Shown here in pieces: positions 24,899-27,731 of a DNA stretch of 27,731 nucleotides. The DNA is taken from positions 1-27,731 of the forward strand of contig JBOGED010000164.1 in the NCBI GenBank assembly GCA_050743625.1, read 5' to 3'. This DNA is from JBOGED01 sp050743625 (GTDB lineage: Bacteria; Actinomycetota; Nitriliruptoria; Euzebyales; Egibacteraceae). The notes under the pieces were generated by a model. It was not told where the DNA came from. It ran no database searches and was given only the letters and a program-made list of their open reading frames with translations. Made by a program: the position numbers and the translations under genes. How positions within the stretch are numbered: the stretch's first letter is position 1; every line of letters begins with the position of its first letter.

Positions 24899-25438
24899 AT
24901 GACCGAACTGACGCAAGCCGCGGCACTCGGTGACGACAAGGCGTGGGAGGCGATCGTCGCGCGCTACAACGGGCTGGTGTGGCATGTGGCCCGGGGCCAT
25001 GGCCTGGACCGGGACTTGATCGCCGACGTCGTCCAGACCACGTGGCTTCGTTTGGTCCAACACCTGGGGAGGATCCGCGACCCGGAGGCGACAGGCGCAT
25101 GGATCATCACGGTGGCCCGCCGGGAGTCCCTCCGGGCGATGTGGCGGTCAGCCCGCGAGCGGCCGACCGACGACCTCGACGCCGCCGCCGAGCCCAACGC
25201 CTCCCCAGAGGAGCGTGCACTGGCCGGTGAGGTGGCGCACGTGCTGTGGCGTTGTGTGGGCGAGCTGTCCCCGCCATGCCAAGCGCTGATGCGGATGCTG
25301 ATGGACGACCCGCCGCGTCCGTACAAAGAGATCAGCGCGGCCTTGCGGATGCCCATCGGCAGCATCGGTCCAACGAGAGCGCGCTGCCTCGACCGGCTCC
25401 GCCCGGCGATCGAGGCCGCGGGCGTCTCGGCGAGGTAA
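24899..25438 (+). CDS. ECF (group 4) RNA polymerase sigma factor
   Basis: Directs RNA polymerase to a dedicated promoter set. 179 residues. The sigma-2 domain (about 12-85) has AWEAIVARYNGLVW, DLIADVVQTTWLRL and GAWIITVARRESLR; the sigma-4 domain (about 118-172) has ELSPPCQALMRMLM and a helix-turn-helix YKEISAALRMPIGSIGPTRA. The linker is acidic. ATG 24899 is chosen because the sigma-2 domain begins right after it; the frame is open further upstream across motif C, which is unlikely to be coding. No anti-sigma gene is adjacent; the divergent DoxX-like membrane protein is the natural candidate partner. Shared motifs suggest it controls itself, doxX and the 171-aa gene. Confidence 0.92.
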   Translation: MTELTQAAALGDDKAWEAIVARYNGLVWHVARGHGLDRDLIADVVQTTWLRLVQHLGRIRDPEATGAWIITVARRESLRAMWRSARERPTDDLDAAAEPNASPEERALAGEVAHVLWRCVGELSPPCQALMRMLMDDPPRPYKEISAALRMPIGSIGPTRARCLDRLRPAIEAAGVSAR

Positions 25439-25559
25439 GCGGGTGGGCGACCGCAGAGATGCCCAGCCTCCCGCCCAGGTAGTGCGGGTTCTCGCGCACC
25501 TCCTCGTGGCGCCGCATGGTGTCGAGCAGGCTCGTGAACTTGTCGCGGAGCCGCTGGTG

Positions 25560-26118
25560 CGCCTCGAGGGCGAGGCTGCGCGTGAGGTTCTGCATCTCAC
25601 CCTTCGACACCGAGTAGCCGAGGAACCGCGGCTTGGGGATCAACTGGTGGACGCTCGAGACATTGACGATCGCCGCCGGCTGGGCGGCCTGCAGGAAATG
25701 CCGGATCGCCTCCCGAGCGCACAGGAAGGCGCCGCGGAGGTTGACCGCCAGCACCTTGTCGAAATCGGCGGCTGCGAGCGCGTGCGAGTCCGCGGCGATC
25801 TGGATGCCGGCGTTGTTGACCAGAAAGTCGATCCGGCCGTACTCGGCGAGCACCTCCGAGAACATCCGCTCGACCTGGTCCTCCTTCGCCACGTCGGCCT
25901 CGACGAGTATCGGCCGGGTTCATGCCTTCGACATCTGCTTGAGGCACATGTCGGCGCCGTGTTGGATCGCCTCCTTCGGTTCCTCGGCGCCATCAGGCCG
26001 GCCGATGTAGTTGATGGCGACGTCCACGCCCTCCTCGCCAAGGCGGATCGCGATCGCCTGGCCGATCCCCGAGCTGCCGCCCGTGACGAGGGCGACCTTG
26101 CCTTGCAAAACCTCTCAT
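25560..26118 (-). pseudogene. Short-chain dehydrogenase/reductase, interrupted and truncated
   Basis: NAD(P)-dependent SDR, close by eye to glucose-1-dehydrogenase-like actinobacterial enzymes. The cofactor motif TGGSSGIG, NNAG, the catalytic Ser (NVSS) and YSVSK are all present. Three defects are visible. The ATG at 26118, which overlaps the upstream stop (TGATG), is out of frame because of the TTTT run at 26107-26110. An in-frame TGA sits at 25920-25922, between KQMSKA and TRPILVEADVAKE. After SLALEA (25560) the family sequence ends abruptly, with the last ~80 residues missing. The frame continues from 25559 with HQRLRDKFTSLLDTMRRHEE, an unrelated, unrecognised segment, until it runs antisense to the sigma gene. 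Confidence 0.85.
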
Positions 26119-26861
26119 CACTTCCTCCTTATCTCAAGCGTGCGGTCGCGGCCGGCCTGGAAGAAGGTCACCGCGTCGTCGACCGAACGGATCTCGTGGA
26201 TTGCGCGGGTGGCGCCGAACGGTGCGTTCCAGAAGCCTTCTTCGCCTGGGGGAGGCCCACCGTGGGGGCCCCCAGCAGGAGCTGGGGAGGAGAGCCTCGA
26301 TGCTGTCGACGCATCGGGCCCGACGTAGAGGTAGGGATCCGCGACGTGCTCGTCGCCCGGCGAGACGCCGTAGTTGACCTGTGCGGCGGCGATGCCGAGG
26401 TCGAAGTGCTCCGGCCACAGCTGGGCCTCGCTTGGCTCGTCCTCCGCGATCCCGGCGGCGAAGAGGGCGAGCGCTTGCTCGCCGAGCTGTAACCAGCCGG
26501 CGAGCGCCGCCGCCGCTTCGGCGTCGAGGTTGAGTGGCTCGTCCAGCTCCAGCGGTGTGGCGGGCGTGTACAGATGCGCGGGTGCGCCGGGTGTGACGCC
26601 GGCGAACTCTCCCGCGGCCCGCAACGTCGTCAGCGGCGCTCTCCGCTCGGCGCCGGACGAGATCACGACCAGGTCAATACCGTCGACGGCGACGATGCGC
26701 TCGTCCTCGCCGAACGGCGGCGTAGAGAAACCGCCAGGAGCGGGGCGCAGGCCGATCCGGCCCGTGACGGCGTACCGAGCGGGGCTGACGACATGCTCCG
26801 CCACGCGGTGCAGCGCATGCCGGGTGTGGCCGAGGGTTGTGGGTAGCACGGGTGAGGCCAT
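26118..26861 (-). CDS. Conserved-looking hypothetical protein with an inserted repeat
   Basis: 247 residues from ATG 26861 (AAAGGAG 11 bases upstream); an in-frame start at 26900 would span that site. Family not recognised. Two features stand out: an N-terminal half with PARYAVTGRIGLRPAPGGFS and a helical middle (AAALAGWLQLGEQALALFAA). The C-terminal part has LWPEHFDLGIAAAQVNYGVS and, later, FWNAPFGATRAIHEIRSVDD, separated by a Gly/Pro-rich stretch (SSPAPAGGPHGGPPPGEEG) encoded by a palindromic repeat. The stop overlaps the SDR start, so the two were an operon. Confidence 0.8.
   Translation of the reverse strand: MASPVLPTTLGHTRHALHRVAEHVVSPARYAVTGRIGLRPAPGGFSTPPFGEDERIVAVDGIDLVVISSGAERRAPLTTLRAAGEFAGVTPGAPAHLYTPATPLELDEPLNLDAEAAAALAGWLQLGEQALALFAAGIAEDEPSEAQLWPEHFDLGIAAAQVNYGVSPGDEHVADPYLYVGPDASTASRLSSPAPAGGPHGGPPPGEEGFWNAPFGATRAIHEIRSVDDAVTFFQAGRDRTLEIRRK
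26245..26290. repeat. GC-rich palindromic repeat inside the hypothetical gene
   Basis: CCCCAGC-AGGA-GCTGGGG (26270-26287) and the self-complementary TGGGGGCCCCCA (26263-26274) form a compact folded unit. It resembles short palindromic repeats (CCCCAGC...GCTGGGG) scattered in Streptomyces-type genomes; that resemblance is from memory. It has kept the reading frame open. Confidence 0.6.
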
Positions 26862-26974
26862 GGCGGTGCTGTCTCCTTTCACGTCGAGTCGTTTCACCAC
26901 GCGGTAACGAATCGTCGCGGTGCGGGGACTCGGGGCACGAAGTGCTCTTTGGAACCGCCAGTGTGAGGTCTCTG

Positions 26975-27547
26975 ATGCCTGACGTGTCCCTCGCCGGATT
27001 TCGCCATCGTCGCGGCGGTCGCGTTCGCCGTCCCGCTCGCGGCGGGGATGTTCCCCCGTACTCGCCTACCCCGGGGCCGTGCTCGAGATCGTGGCGGGCA
27101 TCGTGATCGGGCCCTCGGTGCTGGGTTGGGTGACCATCGACCTGCCGCTGCAGGTGCTCTCGCTGATCGGCCTCGTGTTCCTGTTGTTCCTCGCTGGCCT
27201 GGAGATCGACTTCGCGCACCTGCGCGGCAGCGCGCTGAACTCGGCGGTCTTGGATTCGCGCTGTCCTTCGCGATCTCGGCGGCCATCGCTACCGGCCTTG
27301 CCGCCGCGGGGTTGATCTCCGCGCCGCTGCTCATCGCGATCACCCTGACCGCCACGTCTCTCGGGGTGGTCGTCCCGGCCTGAAGGACGCGGACCAGATC
27401 GCCGGCGAGTTCGGGCAGCAGATGATCGCCGCGGCCTCGATCGCCGACTTTGGAGCGGTCATCTTGCTGTCACTGTTCTTCTCGCGCGAGGCTCGCGGCA
27501 CCCGTCGGCCTGGTGGTGGCCAGACCGGGCCGTTCAAGCCTAGATGA
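26975..27547 (+). pseudogene. CPA2/KefB-type cation:proton antiporter remnant
   Basis: Membrane antiporter broken by at least four frame changes. From ATG 26975: MPDVSLAGF, then an extra T in 26999-27001, AIVAAVAFAVPLAAGMFPRT; an extra C in 27069-27072; GAVLEIVAGIVIGPSVLGWV, LIGLVFLLFLAGLEIDF; a change near 27241-27250; GFALSFAISAAIATGLAAAG, ITLTATSLGVVVP; another near 27375-27382; LKDADQIAGEFGQQMIAAAS, IADFGAVILLSLFF, ending at 27547. Family motifs (GP-LG, LFLAGLE) are clear. Only about 190 of the usual ~400 or more residues remain, and the C-terminus is cut off just before an insertion sequence. Confidence 0.82.
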
Positions 27548-27650
27548 TTGCTGCCAAAGTGGATGATGTGTCTGGTGCTGGATAGGGGGCTTTTGAGACG
27601 AGGTCGTCAAGAGTGGGCGTTATCAACCAACGCCGACTTTGGAGGGCCGC

Positions 27651-27731
27651 GTGGACGCCTGTCTCGACGACCTCGTCACCGCACTGTACGTCATGATCGA
27701 CGACCTGCTCGCCGGCCGGCGGCGCATGGGA
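27651..27731 (+). CDS. Transposase, N-terminal part (runs off the window)
   Basis: GTG 27651 with GGAGG five bases upstream opens a frame that is still open at the last base: MDACLDDLVTALYVMIDDLL then AGRRRMG. This opening resembles actinobacterial IS982-like transposases (LDDL-TALYV-IDDLL-RR). It probably begins an insertion sequence whose left end lies between 27548 and 27650, soon after the antiporter remnant stops. Only 27 residues are visible, so the family is tentative. Confidence 0.6.
   Translation, partial: MDACLDDLVTALYVMIDDLLAGRRRMG

Noticed and set aside
25920..25922. In-frame TGA in the SDR as a selenocysteine codon
   Set aside because: SDRs do not use selenocysteine at this place, no SECIS-like hairpin is evident, and the gene is also truncated and out of frame at its start.

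Overview
The window is high-GC actinobacterial DNA. The left end carries the actinobacterial cell-wall and phosphorylation operon (fhaA-fhaB-pstP-rodA-pbpA-pknB), which sits near oriC in many actinomycetes. GTG starts are common, genes are coupled by GTGA/ATGA overlaps, and the TPR regulator and mobile elements look like those of mycelial actinomycetes. I would place it in Actinomycetes but cannot name a genus.

Region 1 (1-6828, minus strand): an intact operon reading fhaA, fhaB, pstP, rodA, pbpA, pknB. The kinase runs off the left edge. Four-base stop/start overlaps link fhaB-pstP, pstP-rodA and rodA-pbpA.

Region 2 (7043-14285): a tRNA-Leu(CAG) gene whose last 21 bases are part of a 22-bp direct repeat (7106-7127 and 14264-14285). 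The repeat brackets a ~7.2 kb integrative element of AICE type. It carries a tyrosine integrase next to attL, a GTGA-coupled operon of small proteins (two of them paralogues), a divergent HTH-TPR regulator, a broken FtsK/TraB-like translocase with no visible Walker A, and a small membrane protein. Paired 10-mers near each end look like integrase arm sites. A 26-bp identical leader repeat precedes two of its operons. No replication initiator was found, so the element looks decayed or dependent on a helper.

Region 3 (14286-18812): mixed accessory DNA. It holds an aldo/keto reductase, debris of a CO-dehydrogenase-type large subunit abutting an IS110 transposase remnant, a VapBC toxin-antitoxin pair, a long inverted repeat, a broken membrane-anchored protein, a 25-residue membrane peptide gene and a cytochrome P450.

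Region 4 (18813-22958, minus): purB, then a NarL-type two-component pair. The kinase is frameshifted so that it reads into the regulator as an apparent fusion.

Region 5 (23004-25438): an unknown 171-residue protein, a DoxX-like membrane protein and an ECF sigma factor. A 39-bp motif occurs three times, each time upstream of one of these genes and in the same orientation to it. This looks like a small, self-contained regulon and is the most attractive candidate for an undescribed system here.

Region 6 (25439-27731): a broken SDR oxidoreductase, a hypothetical protein carrying an inserted palindromic repeat, a multiply frameshifted CPA2-type antiporter remnant, and the start of a transposase at the right edge.

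Many accessory genes are broken by single-base changes, often in homopolymer runs, while 1-8473 is clean. Real decay and sequencing error cannot be separated from the sequence alone.
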